Part shown: piece after piece, positions 51,130-58,620 of the stretch
Numbering within the stretch: position 1 is the first letter of the stretch
Layout of the letters: each line of letters opens with the position of its first letter
DNA from: CAZFLM01 sp964519955
Lineage (GTDB): Bacteria > Armatimonadota > Chthonomonadetes > Chthonomonadales > CAJBBX01
Assembly (NCBI GenBank): GCA_964519955.1
Contig: CAZFLM010000014.1
Location: 1 to 64,000 of the forward strand
Direction: 5' to 3'
Length of the DNA stretch: 64,000 bases
Position numbers and translations under genes: made by a program
Notes under the pieces: model-generated
What the model saw: the letters and a program-made list of their open reading frames with translations, nothing else
Databases searched by the model: none
Told to the model about the DNA's origin: nothing

Positions 51130-53603
51130 TTCTTCTCCGCCTCGTAGTGGACCCATCGCGGGGCGAGCTTGAGTTGCACAAGCGTGAGCGCCAGGATGAT
51201 GACGAACAGCACCCAGGCCAGCGCCGACGCGTAGCCCATCTTGAAGTACTTGAAGGCGTTGTTGAAGAGGTACATCACCGGCACGAGCAGGCTGTCGACC
51301 GGACCGACGGACGACCCGCCGCCGCCCTGCCCGCTGAGCACGTAGACTCGGTCGAACTCCTGCAGCGCGCCGATGGTGCCCATGATTAGGTTGAAGAAGA
51401 TGTACGGCGAGAGCATCGGGATGGTCACGTGGCGGAACTTCACCCACCAGCCGGCTCCGTCGATGTCCGCCGCCTCGTAGAGGTGCTGCGGGATGCCCTG
51501 CAGGCCCGCCAGCCAGAGGATCATGCCGCCGCCCGCGCCCCACAGCCCCTGGATGATGAGGCCCGGCTTGGCCCACTCGGCCGCGCCGAACCAGCCCGGC
51601 GGGTCGACCCCGAACCAGGCGCTCAGCGTCATCTTCCAGGCCGCGTTCAGCAGGCCGCGGTTGGGGTCGCCATTGAGCACCCAGGCCCACAGCACGGCGC
51701 TCGCGATAACGGGCACGATGGACGGGATGTAGAAGCAGGTGCGGTAGACGCTCATCCCGCCGACCTTGGCGTTCAGCAGCATCGCGATGGCCAGGCCGGT
51801 GACGATACCCAGCGGGATGCCGATGCCGGCCAGGTACGCGACGTTGCCGAGGCTCTTGGTCAGGTAGTAGCTGTCCGGCCCAAGCAGTTCCGTGTAGTTG
51901 TGGATGCCCACGTAGCGCGGCGCGTGCAGCACGTCGTAGTCGCAGAAGCTGAGGAAGATCGACGTGACGATGGGGCCCACGGTCAGTGCGACGAAGCCGA
52001 AGAGCCAGGGGCTGACGAACATGTAGCCCGCCCACGCCTCGGCCCGGGTCACGCGGCCCATGCGGCGGATGTGCAAGAACCGCCAGAACCCCAGACCCAG
52101 GATCGCCAGACCGCAGAGCACCGCGATGCCGATGGGGATGCGCTGATCCAGGAGCGGGAAGGTCTCGCGGGCGAACGCCTTCTCGAGTTCGCTCTGGACG
52201 ACGCGCGTGCCCTCGGTCATGGCCACCTTCGCCGTCTTGCCGGTGTCCTTGTGGTGCGTGGCCTGGTCGAACGCGCGCACGTGCTCGTCCCACAGGCGTT
52301 GGCCGACGAACGTGACGGGGCGGAACTTCGCGCTCTCCATCATGTCCATGAACTGCCGCAGCGGCTTGCGGTACTTCTCTGCGCGCGGCGCGAACTCGGC
52401 GAAGACCACGTCGTTCACGCGGCGGTTGGCGGAGATGCTGGGCACGTACAGGCGGCCCTTGGACTCGTAGTAGGCCTTCTGGGCGCGGCTCTCGATGCGA
52501 GCGGCCTCGGGGCTGCCCATCCACTTGATGAACGCCCACGCCTCCTTCGGGTGCGTCGCGCCGCGCGGGATGGCGTACGAGAAGCCGCCCGCCCAGGTAA
52601 TGAACGGCGCCTGGCCGTGGAACCGCCCGGGCTTGCCGCCGGTCGTCTGCTCCAGGCGCTCCGTGGGCACGGGCGCCGGCGCCACCGCGAAGTCCAGCTC
52701 CGGGCCGTAGCGTGCGATGCCCTCCAGGACCCAGTTGCCATCGACCTTCATGGCGACCTTGCCGGTCAGGAAGGGGTCCAGCTCGGCCGACTGGAAGCCG
52801 GAGGCGAAGGCGTCGACCTTGGTCACGCCGCCCAGCAGGTCGTAGACGCTGACCATGAAGTCCAGCGCGGCCACGCTCTGCGGGTTATCCATCGTGCACT
52901 TGCGGCCGTCCGGCGACATGAACTCGCCGTCGTTCTGCCAGCTATAGATATAGAGCCACGAGTTCCCGAAGTTGGGGATGAAGCCGATGCGCTTGAAGTC
53001 GCCGCCCTCGTTCACGGTGAGCTTCTTCGTGACGTCCTTCAGCTCGTCCCAGGTCTGAGGCGGCTTGTCCGGATCGAGGCCGACTTCGCGGAACAGCTTG
53101 CGGTTGTAGAACAGCATGCGGCAGTCGGTCGAGCTGGGGATGGCGTAGACGCGGCCCTTGTAGTTCGCTTCGGCCCAGCATGCCGTGTAGTAGTCCTCGG
53201 GGCGGATGGCGTCCGGCGAGCCCTTGTCGGCGGCGATCATCGGGTCCAGCGGCATGAAGGTGTCGCGCGAGGCCCAGTCGCCGATGGTGAAGCGGTCCTG
53301 CCAGATGACGTCCGGCGGCACCTTGCCCACGATGGCGGTCATGAGCTTCTGTGGGTTCATGCCGCCCGCGCCCATCGAGAGCACGTTCACCTTCACGTGC
53401 GGGTTGCGTTTCTCGAACTCCCGCACCTTCGCCTCGAGCCCCTTGCTCTCCTGGCCGTACTGGAGGCCCCAAACGACAAGCCTGACGTCGCCCTCGGCGA
53501 GCCGGCTTTCGCCGCAGCCGAACACGAGGGGCAGGATAAGGACAAGCGCGAGTGCCATGAACAGGCGCCGCGCGAGCGGGAGGTGCGGTCGATAGGGAGT
53601 CAT
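51126..53603 (-). CDS. Fused sugar-binding lipoprotein and ABC permease (MalE-MalF type)
   Basis: An 825-residue fusion. Residues 1-30 form a lipoprotein-like signal (Cys30). Residues about 36-470 are an extracellular solute-binding domain of the MalE class (VVWGLQYGQESKGLEAKVREFEKRNPHVKV, PPDVIWQDRF, NYKGRVYAIPSSTD). A hydrophobic helix near 490 leads to a MalF-like permease (about 520-825) with the EAA loop LYEAADIDGAGWWVKFRHVTIPMLSP. Tethering the binding protein to the pore is a known variation in some transporters but unusual for CUT1 systems. It is the first gene of a sigma-70 controlled sugar transport operon, coupled by ATGA to the recombinase-like gene. Confidence 0.92.
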   Translation of the reverse strand: MTPYRPHLPLARRLFMALALVLILPLVFGCGESRLAEGDVRLVVWGLQYGQESKGLEAKVREFEKRNPHVKVNVLSMGAGGMNPQKLMTAIVGKVPPDVIWQDRFTIGDWASRDTFMPLDPMIAADKGSPDAIRPEDYYTACWAEANYKGRVYAIPSSTDCRMLFYNRKLFREVGLDPDKPPQTWDELKDVTKKLTVNEGGDFKRIGFIPNFGNSWLYIYSWQNDGEFMSPDGRKCTMDNPQSVAALDFMVSVYDLLGGVTKVDAFASGFQSAELDPFLTGKVAMKVDGNWVLEGIARYGPELDFAVAPAPVPTERLEQTTGGKPGRFHGQAPFITWAGGFSYAIPRGATHPKEAWAFIKWMGSPEAARIESRAQKAYYESKGRLYVPSISANRRVNDVVFAEFAPRAEKYRKPLRQFMDMMESAKFRPVTFVGQRLWDEHVRAFDQATHHKDTGKTAKVAMTEGTRVVQSELEKAFARETFPLLDQRIPIGIAVLCGLAILGLGFWRFLHIRRMGRVTRAEAWAGYMFVSPWLFGFVALTVGPIVTSIFLSFCDYDVLHAPRYVGIHNYTELLGPDSYYLTKSLGNVAYLAGIGIPLGIVTGLAIAMLLNAKVGGMSVYRTCFYIPSIVPVIASAVLWAWVLNGDPNRGLLNAAWKMTLSAWFGVDPPGWFGAAEWAKPGLIIQGLWGAGGGMILWLAGLQGIPQHLYEAADIDGAGWWVKFRHVTIPMLSPYIFFNLIMGTIGALQEFDRVYVLSGQGGGGSSVGPVDSLLVPVMYLFNNAFKYFKMGYASALAWVLFVIILALTLVQLKLAPRWVHYEAEKK

Positions 53604-53666
53604 GGGTGATTCGAGTTCCGTCGCCGAGTCTGGGTCTCGGTCTTGGGGATGGCCCGGCCGTGTGTT

Positions 53667-53695
53667 ATTCTAGCGAACTTGCGAGGTCCTGTCAA
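53667..53695 (-). promoter_or_regulatory. Sigma-70 promoter of the sugar ABC operon
   Basis: On the minus strand TTGACA (53690-53695) and TAGAAT (53667-53672) are 17 bases apart, close to ideal. The leader to the ATG at 53603 would be about 57 nt. Confidence 0.85.
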
Positions 53696-53785
53696 TGCGC
53701 GGCGCTCACGCAGGCGTCGTTCCAGCTCGATACGGGTTCAGGACAGCCCTCAGAGCAGGGCATCCCTGGCGAGCATCGCGTCACT

Positions 53786-53801
53786 TGGCACGCAATGTGC
53801 A
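53786..53801 (+). promoter_or_regulatory. Sigma-54 (RpoN) promoter of the second PEP-CTERM gene
   Basis: TGGCACG-CAAT-GTGCA has the -24 GG and -12 GC at the correct offset and is almost the same as the promoter at 9542-9557. The predicted leader before the ATG at 53891 is about 80 nt. Confidence 0.8.
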
Positions 53802-53890
53802 ATAGTGTCCCTGAGACCCGGCGATGCCGCCCGGTCTGCCGTACAAGACGCCCATCGACGCCATATCGCTTCCCGCCAACGGAGAACCGT

Positions 53891-54556
53891 ATGAAGTACG
53901 CGCGAATCGCTGCTGCAGCCTCGGCGCTCTGCTGCCTGCTGGCCCTCGGGGCGCCCCGGGCCAACGCCGCCGACGCCATTCCGTACCCGTATGCCGGCAA
54001 CTACAACGACGCCGTCTACACCTTCACGGCCACGAGTTCCGGCGATATCGTCGCCTACCTCGTCGGCGGGCACGATGCCGGGTACTCGAATGAGCTCGGC
54101 CTGCTGATCAACGGGGTGCTCTCGCCGGCCGGATATGGCCTCGAGAACCACTCCGACTACGGCACGTCGTTCAACCTCGGTTACGCCAACGCCGGCGATG
54201 TCCTCGTGTTCGTGCTCCACAATCTGGACCCGCTCGGCATGAACGCCTACTCGGACCCGAGCATGAACGTGGGGTACGACCTCCCGGGCATCGACACCCA
54301 CAACCACGTCTACTCGACCGAGTACACCGCCACCGATCCGGTGTTCGTCTACGGCAGCGTCGTGGTTCCGGCCGGAACGTATGTCGGGTTCGAGGACCTG
54401 CAGTTCCCGGACTCGAACTACAACTACGACGACGAGAGCTTCGTCTTCACCAACGTCCGGGTTGGCACCGGCGTCCCCGAGCCCGGCGTGCTGGCGCTGT
54501 TCGTCGCGGCGGGCGTTCCGCTGTCGGCATTCGCCATCCGCCGCCGCGCCCGGTAG
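53891..54556 (+). CDS. PEP-CTERM protein with DUF4114-like domain
   Basis: A 221-residue exported surface protein. Residues 1-26 are a signal peptide (cut after ANA). The body is beta-rich and acidic, with DUF4114-like features in its second half: VGFEDLQFPDSNYNYDDESFVFTNV. The C-terminus holds VPEPG, a hydrophobic helix and RRRAR, the PEP-CTERM sorting signal for exosortase processing. It is probably a matrix or cell-surface protein tied to exopolysaccharide production. CGGAG lies six bases before the ATG. The gene is single, under a sigma-54 promoter, and is followed by a strong hairpin. Confidence 0.9.
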   Translation: MKYARIAAAASALCCLLALGAPRANAADAIPYPYAGNYNDAVYTFTATSSGDIVAYLVGGHDAGYSNELGLLINGVLSPAGYGLENHSDYGTSFNLGYANAGDVLVFVLHNLDPLGMNAYSDPSMNVGYDLPGIDTHNHVYSTEYTATDPVFVYGSVVVPAGTYVGFEDLQFPDSNYNYDDESFVFTNVRVGTGVPEPGVLALFVAAGVPLSAFAIRRRAR

Positions 54557-54583
54557 ATCCGCCCTTCGATCCGCACGACGTGT

Positions 54584-54619
54584 AACAGGCACGCGAGGCT
54601 CCGAGCCCGCGTGCCTGTT
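54584..54619. terminator. Strong hairpin between convergent genes
   Basis: A perfect 12-bp stem (AACAGGCACGCG at 54584-54595, CGCGTGCCTGTT at 54608-54619) encloses a further GGCT/AGCC pairing. It lies between the end of the PEP-CTERM gene and the oppositely oriented permease gene, and could terminate both. No U-tract follows. Confidence 0.7.
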
Positions 54620-54654
54620 CGCATGTCGAAGTTGCCGCCAGCGCCCGCCGCCCC

Positions 54655-55518
54655 CTACTCCTCGTCGGCCTTCCCCAGCGAGGCGGGAGGCGTGGGCTTC
54701 AGCGCGAGCGCGGCGAGGATCGTGAAGACGTAGGGCATCATCCGCAGGAACTCGCCGGGGAGGCGCACGTTGCCCTGGAGCTGGAGCTGGAGCGCGTCGA
54801 AGAAGCCGAAGACCAGCGCCGCCGCCGCCGCGCCCAGTGGCGTCCACCGCCCGCAGATGACCGCCGCCAGCGCGATGAACCCGCGCCCGCTCACCATGTC
54901 GTCGCCGAAGCGCCCGACCTGCGAGAGCGACAGATACACCCCGCCGAGCCCGCCGAACGCTCCCGACAGCAGGAGGCCCGCCACGCGCAGCCGCATCGGC
55001 CGGAGCCCGGCCATCCGGGCGCTCTCCGGGTCCTCGCCCACCGCGCGCAGCCGCAGGCCGAACCGCGTGCGGTACAGCACGAAGTGGACCACGACCGGCG
55101 CCAGGAACGCCAGCAGGATGAACCAGCCGACCGGGATGACCGCCTCGACCCTGGCGTCGCGCGGCGGCTCGGCCTGGTTGAACACGCGCCGGAGCAGGAA
55201 CGTGGTGGCCTGCAGCGCGAGGATGTTGATCGCCACGCCGCTGACGATGTGGTTCATCCGCAGACGCTGCGTGAGAACGTAGTGCAGCAGCCCGAGCAGC
55301 GCCCCGCAGCCCACTCCGGCCGCCGCGCCGATGAGCAGCCCGTACCCCTGCCCGACCCACATGCCCACGAACGCGCCGACGAGCATGATGCCCTCGAGGG
55401 CGATGTTGACGACGCCGACGCGCTCCGAGAAGATGCCGCCGAGGGACGCGAAGATGAGCGGCACCGTCTGGCGCAGCGACGGGACGAGAAGCGGGATGGA
55501 GGCGAGCATCTCGATCAT
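54655..55518 (-). CDS. Nucleoside-type ABC transporter permease, second subunit
   Basis: A 287-residue branched-type permease (BPD_transp_2 class) with about eight hydrophobic segments. FASLGGIFSERVGVVNIALEGIMLVGAFVG and NHIVSGVAINILA are typical of the YufQ/NupQ subgroup, and YRTRFGLRLRAVGEDPESARMAGL gives the coupling helix. The ATG at 55518 overlaps the stop of the first permease gene (ATGA). With the adjacent ATPase and permease it forms an importer of the BMP-family nucleoside (or purine) type. The substrate-binding lipoprotein is not in the window. Confidence 0.9.
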   Translation of the reverse strand: MIEMLASIPLLVPSLRQTVPLIFASLGGIFSERVGVVNIALEGIMLVGAFVGMWVGQGYGLLIGAAAGVGCGALLGLLHYVLTQRLRMNHIVSGVAINILALQATTFLLRRVFNQAEPPRDARVEAVIPVGWFILLAFLAPVVVHFVLYRTRFGLRLRAVGEDPESARMAGLRPMRLRVAGLLLSGAFGGLGGVYLSLSQVGRFGDDMVSGRGFIALAAVICGRWTPLGAAAAALVFGFFDALQLQLQGNVRLPGEFLRMMPYVFTILAALALKPTPPASLGKADEE

Positions 55519-56588
55519 GACGCCCTCCTCCGCAGGTAGCGCGCGCCGACGGCCAGGATGACAACCGCCTGCACGATGCCGGCGATCTGGCGCGGCGTGT
55601 CGGTGTACGCCTCCATCGTGATCGCGCCGCTGCTCAGGCCGCCGAACACGAGCGACGCCGCCGTCACGCCCAGCGGGCCGAGGTTGCCGAGAAGCGCCAC
55701 GGCGATGCTGTCGAAGCCGTAGCCGGGCGAGAAAGCGTCGAAGAAGCGGTGGTGGTTGCCCAGCACCTCGACGCTGCCCGCGAGCCCAGCCAGCGCGCCG
55801 GAGATGAGCATGGCCGAGACCAGCGTCCGCGCCACGGGCACCCCCGCCGTGCGGGCCGCGTCCGCGCCCAGGCCCACCGCGCGTATCTCGTAGCCCAGGG
55901 CCATGCGGCGGACCAGCACCGACACGCAGATGGCCGCGATAAGGGCCAGCCCGAAGCCCGCCGAGAACGCGGGCACGTGGGGGATCGACCAGAGCTGCGC
56001 GGTGGCGGCGACGAGCGGCGTGCGCGGGGCGTTGTTTGGGTTGGTGGCGGCTGGCTCCATCAGCGGGTTGGTGACGAGGTAGTGGCAGAGGTGGATCGCG
56101 ATGTAGTTCATCATGATCGTGACGATCACTTCGTGCGTCCCGCGCCACGCCTTCAGCAGCCCCGGCAGCAATGCCCAGAGCGCCCCACCCGCCATTCCCG
56201 CCAGCAGCGCGAGCGGCAGGTGCACGAACATGGGCAGCCCCTTCAGCGAGTAGCCGACCCACGCCGACGCGAGCCCGCCGACGAGGAGCTGCCCCTCCAC
56301 CCCAATGTTGAACAGGCCCGCGCGAAGGGCCACGGCCACCGCCAGCCCGCTGAACAATAGCGGCGTCGCCTTGCCGAGCGTACGGTACATCTCGTTCGTC
56401 AGGTGCAGCTCGTGCTTCTCGACGAGCGTGGCCATCAGTTTCGGGAGGTCGCCGAACGCGCCGCGGGCCAGCGCCGCGAACGACTCGAGCGGGTTCCCGC
56501 CGGTCGCCAATATGACGAGCGCGGCGACGCCCAGCGCCAGGACCAGCGCGCCGAGGGACCTGCCGACCGCAAGGAGGCGTTCGCGCAT
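55515..56588 (-). CDS. Nucleoside-type ABC transporter permease, first subunit
   Basis: A 357-residue inner-membrane permease of the YufP/NupP type. Diagnostic parts are TPLLFSGLAVAVALRAGLFNIGVEGQLLVGGL, LLKAWRGTHEVIVTIMMNYIA (the conserved TIMMNYIA motif) and GYEIRAVGLGADAARTAGVPV (coupling helix). It has about nine hydrophobic segments. It is cotranscribed with the ATPase gene, from which it is separated by 70 bases that contain a diverged dispersed repeat (GGACGGGCACGGAGGCCCATCC-type, about 56619-56645). Confidence 0.9.
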   Translation of the reverse strand: MRERLLAVGRSLGALVLALGVAALVILATGGNPLESFAALARGAFGDLPKLMATLVEKHELHLTNEMYRTLGKATPLLFSGLAVAVALRAGLFNIGVEGQLLVGGLASAWVGYSLKGLPMFVHLPLALLAGMAGGALWALLPGLLKAWRGTHEVIVTIMMNYIAIHLCHYLVTNPLMEPAATNPNNAPRTPLVAATAQLWSIPHVPAFSAGFGLALIAAICVSVLVRRMALGYEIRAVGLGADAARTAGVPVARTLVSAMLISGALAGLAGSVEVLGNHHRFFDAFSPGYGFDSIAVALLGNLGPLGVTAASLVFGGLSSGAITMEAYTDTPRQIAGIVQAVVILAVGARYLRRRAS

Positions 56589-56658
56589 GGCTAGCCCAAC
56601 CTGCCCAGGAGTTGTACCGGACGGGCACGGAGGCCCATCCCACCACCACGCTCGTGCA

Positions 56659-58317
56659 TCACTCGGGTTGCCCTTCGGCCAGCGCGCCGACCATCATCCG
56701 GCCGATGCGGTCCAGTGAGGCCTGCGCGCGCGGCAGCGTGCCGACCACCGAGCCGTTGTACATGACGGCGACGACGTCCGCCAGGTCGAGCACCTCGTCG
56801 AGGTCGAGCGAGAAGACCAGGGCGCTCATCCCGCGGCGGCAGGCGTCGCGGATCATGCCGTACACGAACTGCGTCGCCGCCACGTCGAGCCCGCGCGTCG
56901 GCTGCATCGCGACGAGCACCCGCGGCTGCCCGGCCAGCGCCCGCGCGACCAGCACCTTCTGCTGGTTCCCGCCGGAGAGCGCCGACGCCAACACGTCGCC
57001 GGCCGGGGCGCGGACGCGGTACGTCCGTATGGCCTCCTCGCCGCGCTCCTCCACGGTGCCGAGGTCGAGGAAGCGGCCACCGCCGTGCGCGGGCACGCGC
57101 TGCCTCCCGAGCAGCAGGTTCTCGGCGAGCGTGAAGTCGAGGATGAGACCGTCGCGCAGGCGGTCCTCCGGCACATATGCGACCGTCCGCGCCAACCTGC
57201 GGCCAGCGGACCACCCCGTCACGTCTTCGCCGTCGACCCACACGCTGCCGGACTGCGCGGGCCGCAGCCCCACGATGGCCTCCGCCAGCTCGCGCTGCCC
57301 ACTTCCGTCCACGCCGGCGACGCCCACGATCTGCCCCGGCAGCACGGACAGCGTGACGTCGCGCGCCGCGGGAGCCCGGCGCTCGTTCAGCACGGTCAGG
57401 CCGCGCACCTCCAGCAGCGGCAGCCTCGGCGCGACGACTGGTTCACCCTCGGGGCCGGGCGCGACGGGCGTCTTGCGCGCCGACCACGCGGGCGGGAACT
57501 GCAGCGTCGGCTCGGCGCCGCCGGGAGCCGGCCCGACCGCGCTGGCCGCCATCGGGGTCACGAGGCCGAGCCCGGCAGCCGGCGCGCCGCTCTTCTCGCC
57601 CATCATGTACGCCAACAGTTCGTCGGGGTAGGTGTCCGCCGTCGCCAACTCCGCCACGGACCGCCCGCCGCGCAGCACCGTGACGCGCGACGTGTGCGCC
57701 ACGACCTCTCGGAGCTTGTGCGTGATCAGCAGGACGGTGCGCCCATCCGCGACCATGGAGTGCAGGATGGCGAACAGCGCGTCGGCCTCCTGCGGCCCGA
57801 GCGTGGCGGTCGGCTCGTCGAGGATGACGATCTCGGCGCGGCGGAAGAGTGCCTTGACGATCTCGGCCTTCTGGAGGGCGGCGACGGACAGGGTCCCGGC
57901 GGGCGCATCCCACGGCAGCTCGACGCCCAGGCGCCCGCCGATCTCGGCGAGTTGGTCGCGCGCCTCGTTGCGCCGCAGCACCCCGGTCCGGGCGACCTCA
58001 GCACCCAGCGTGATGTTGTCGAGCACGGAGAGCGCGGGGATCATCGTCGTGTGCTGCGTCACCATACCCAGGCCGAGGGCGATGGCGCGCGCGGGGCTCT
58101 GGACGCGCACGTCGGTGTCGCGGAGGCGGATGCGACCGGAGTCGGGCTGGTGGCGACCGTACAGCACGTTCATCAGCGTCGACTTGCCCGCGCCGTTCTC
58201 GCCGATGACCGCGTGGATCGAGCCACCCCACACGTTGAGCGACACGTTGTCGTTCGCCACCACGTGGCCGGGGAAGGTCTTGAAGATCCCTGACATCTGG
58301 ATGATGGGGGTCGCCAT
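56659..58317 (-). CDS. Nucleoside-type ABC transporter ATPase (double domain)
   Basis: A 552-residue ATPase with two nucleotide-binding domains, of the YufO/NupO/RbsA arrangement. The first has Walker A GENGAGKST, an altered signature (GTLSVAALQKAEIVKALFR) and Walker B EIVILDEPTATLGPQEADALF. The second lacks a perfect Walker A (GVAGVDGSGQRELAEAIVG, typical for this subclass) and has the signature LSGGNQQKVLVARAL and Walker B-like RVLVAMQPTRGLD. A Pro/Ala linker of about 60 residues lies between. It energises the two permeases encoded downstream. A consensus sigma-70 promoter lies upstream. Confidence 0.93.
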   Translation of the reverse strand: MATPIIQMSGIFKTFPGHVVANDNVSLNVWGGSIHAVIGENGAGKSTLMNVLYGRHQPDSGRIRLRDTDVRVQSPARAIALGLGMVTQHTTMIPALSVLDNITLGAEVARTGVLRRNEARDQLAEIGGRLGVELPWDAPAGTLSVAALQKAEIVKALFRRAEIVILDEPTATLGPQEADALFAILHSMVADGRTVLLITHKLREVVAHTSRVTVLRGGRSVAELATADTYPDELLAYMMGEKSGAPAAGLGLVTPMAASAVGPAPGGAEPTLQFPPAWSARKTPVAPGPEGEPVVAPRLPLLEVRGLTVLNERRAPAARDVTLSVLPGQIVGVAGVDGSGQRELAEAIVGLRPAQSGSVWVDGEDVTGWSAGRRLARTVAYVPEDRLRDGLILDFTLAENLLLGRQRVPAHGGGRFLDLGTVEERGEEAIRTYRVRAPAGDVLASALSGGNQQKVLVARALAGQPRVLVAMQPTRGLDVAATQFVYGMIRDACRRGMSALVFSLDLDEVLDLADVVAVMYNGSVVGTLPRAQASLDRIGRMMVGALAEGQPE

Positions 58318-58364
58318 AGCAGTGCCTGTGAGCCGCGAGATGTGCCGCGATCGGGCCGTCCGCC

Positions 58365-58394
58365 ATTGTAGCGCTGCCTCCCGCGGCGTGTCAA
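58365..58394 (-). promoter_or_regulatory. Sigma-70 promoter of the nucleoside ABC operon
   Basis: On the minus strand TTGACA (58389-58394) and TACAAT (58365-58370) are 18 bases apart. It is back to back with the ileS promoter. Confidence 0.8.
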
Positions 58395-58409
58395 CGCGCG
58401 CCCGTCACG

Positions 58410-58439
58410 TTGACGCCCCGAGCGGAATACGGTTATAAT
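58410..58439 (+). promoter_or_regulatory. Sigma-70 promoter of ileS
   Basis: TTGACG (58410-58415) and TATAAT (58434-58439) are separated by 18 bases. Transcription would begin near 58447, leaving a leader of about 175 nt. Confidence 0.85.
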
Positions 58440-58453
58440 GTGCCACCGTACCG

Positions 58454-58593
58454 ACCGACCCCGTCCGCCAACGGGGTCGGTTCGGCATGGCGAGGCAGCG
58501 CCGCACGCCGCACCTCCTGCAGTGGCCCCTAATCGGCACACGACCCGCGCCAGGCGCACCTGGCGTCGAGATACCCGCGCCCAGCGCTGCGGG
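58454..58593 (+). promoter_or_regulatory. Structured leader of ileS with three hairpins
   Basis: Three stems can be drawn: ACCGACCCCGT/ACGGGGTCGGT (58454-58464 with 58471-58481), CGCCAGG-CGCA-CCTGGCG (58548-58565) and CCCGC/GCGGG (58574-58578 with 58589-58593). No T-box consensus was found. The first stem lies within 10 nt of the predicted start of transcription. Confidence 0.5.
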
Positions 58594-58620
58594 ATAGCCA
58601 CACCGGCTCGCGAGAAGACA

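Noticed and set aside
58447..58620. T-box riboswitch in the ileS leader
   Set aside because: No AGGGTGG-type T-box sequence or specifier-loop arrangement was seen; the hairpins are of another kind.
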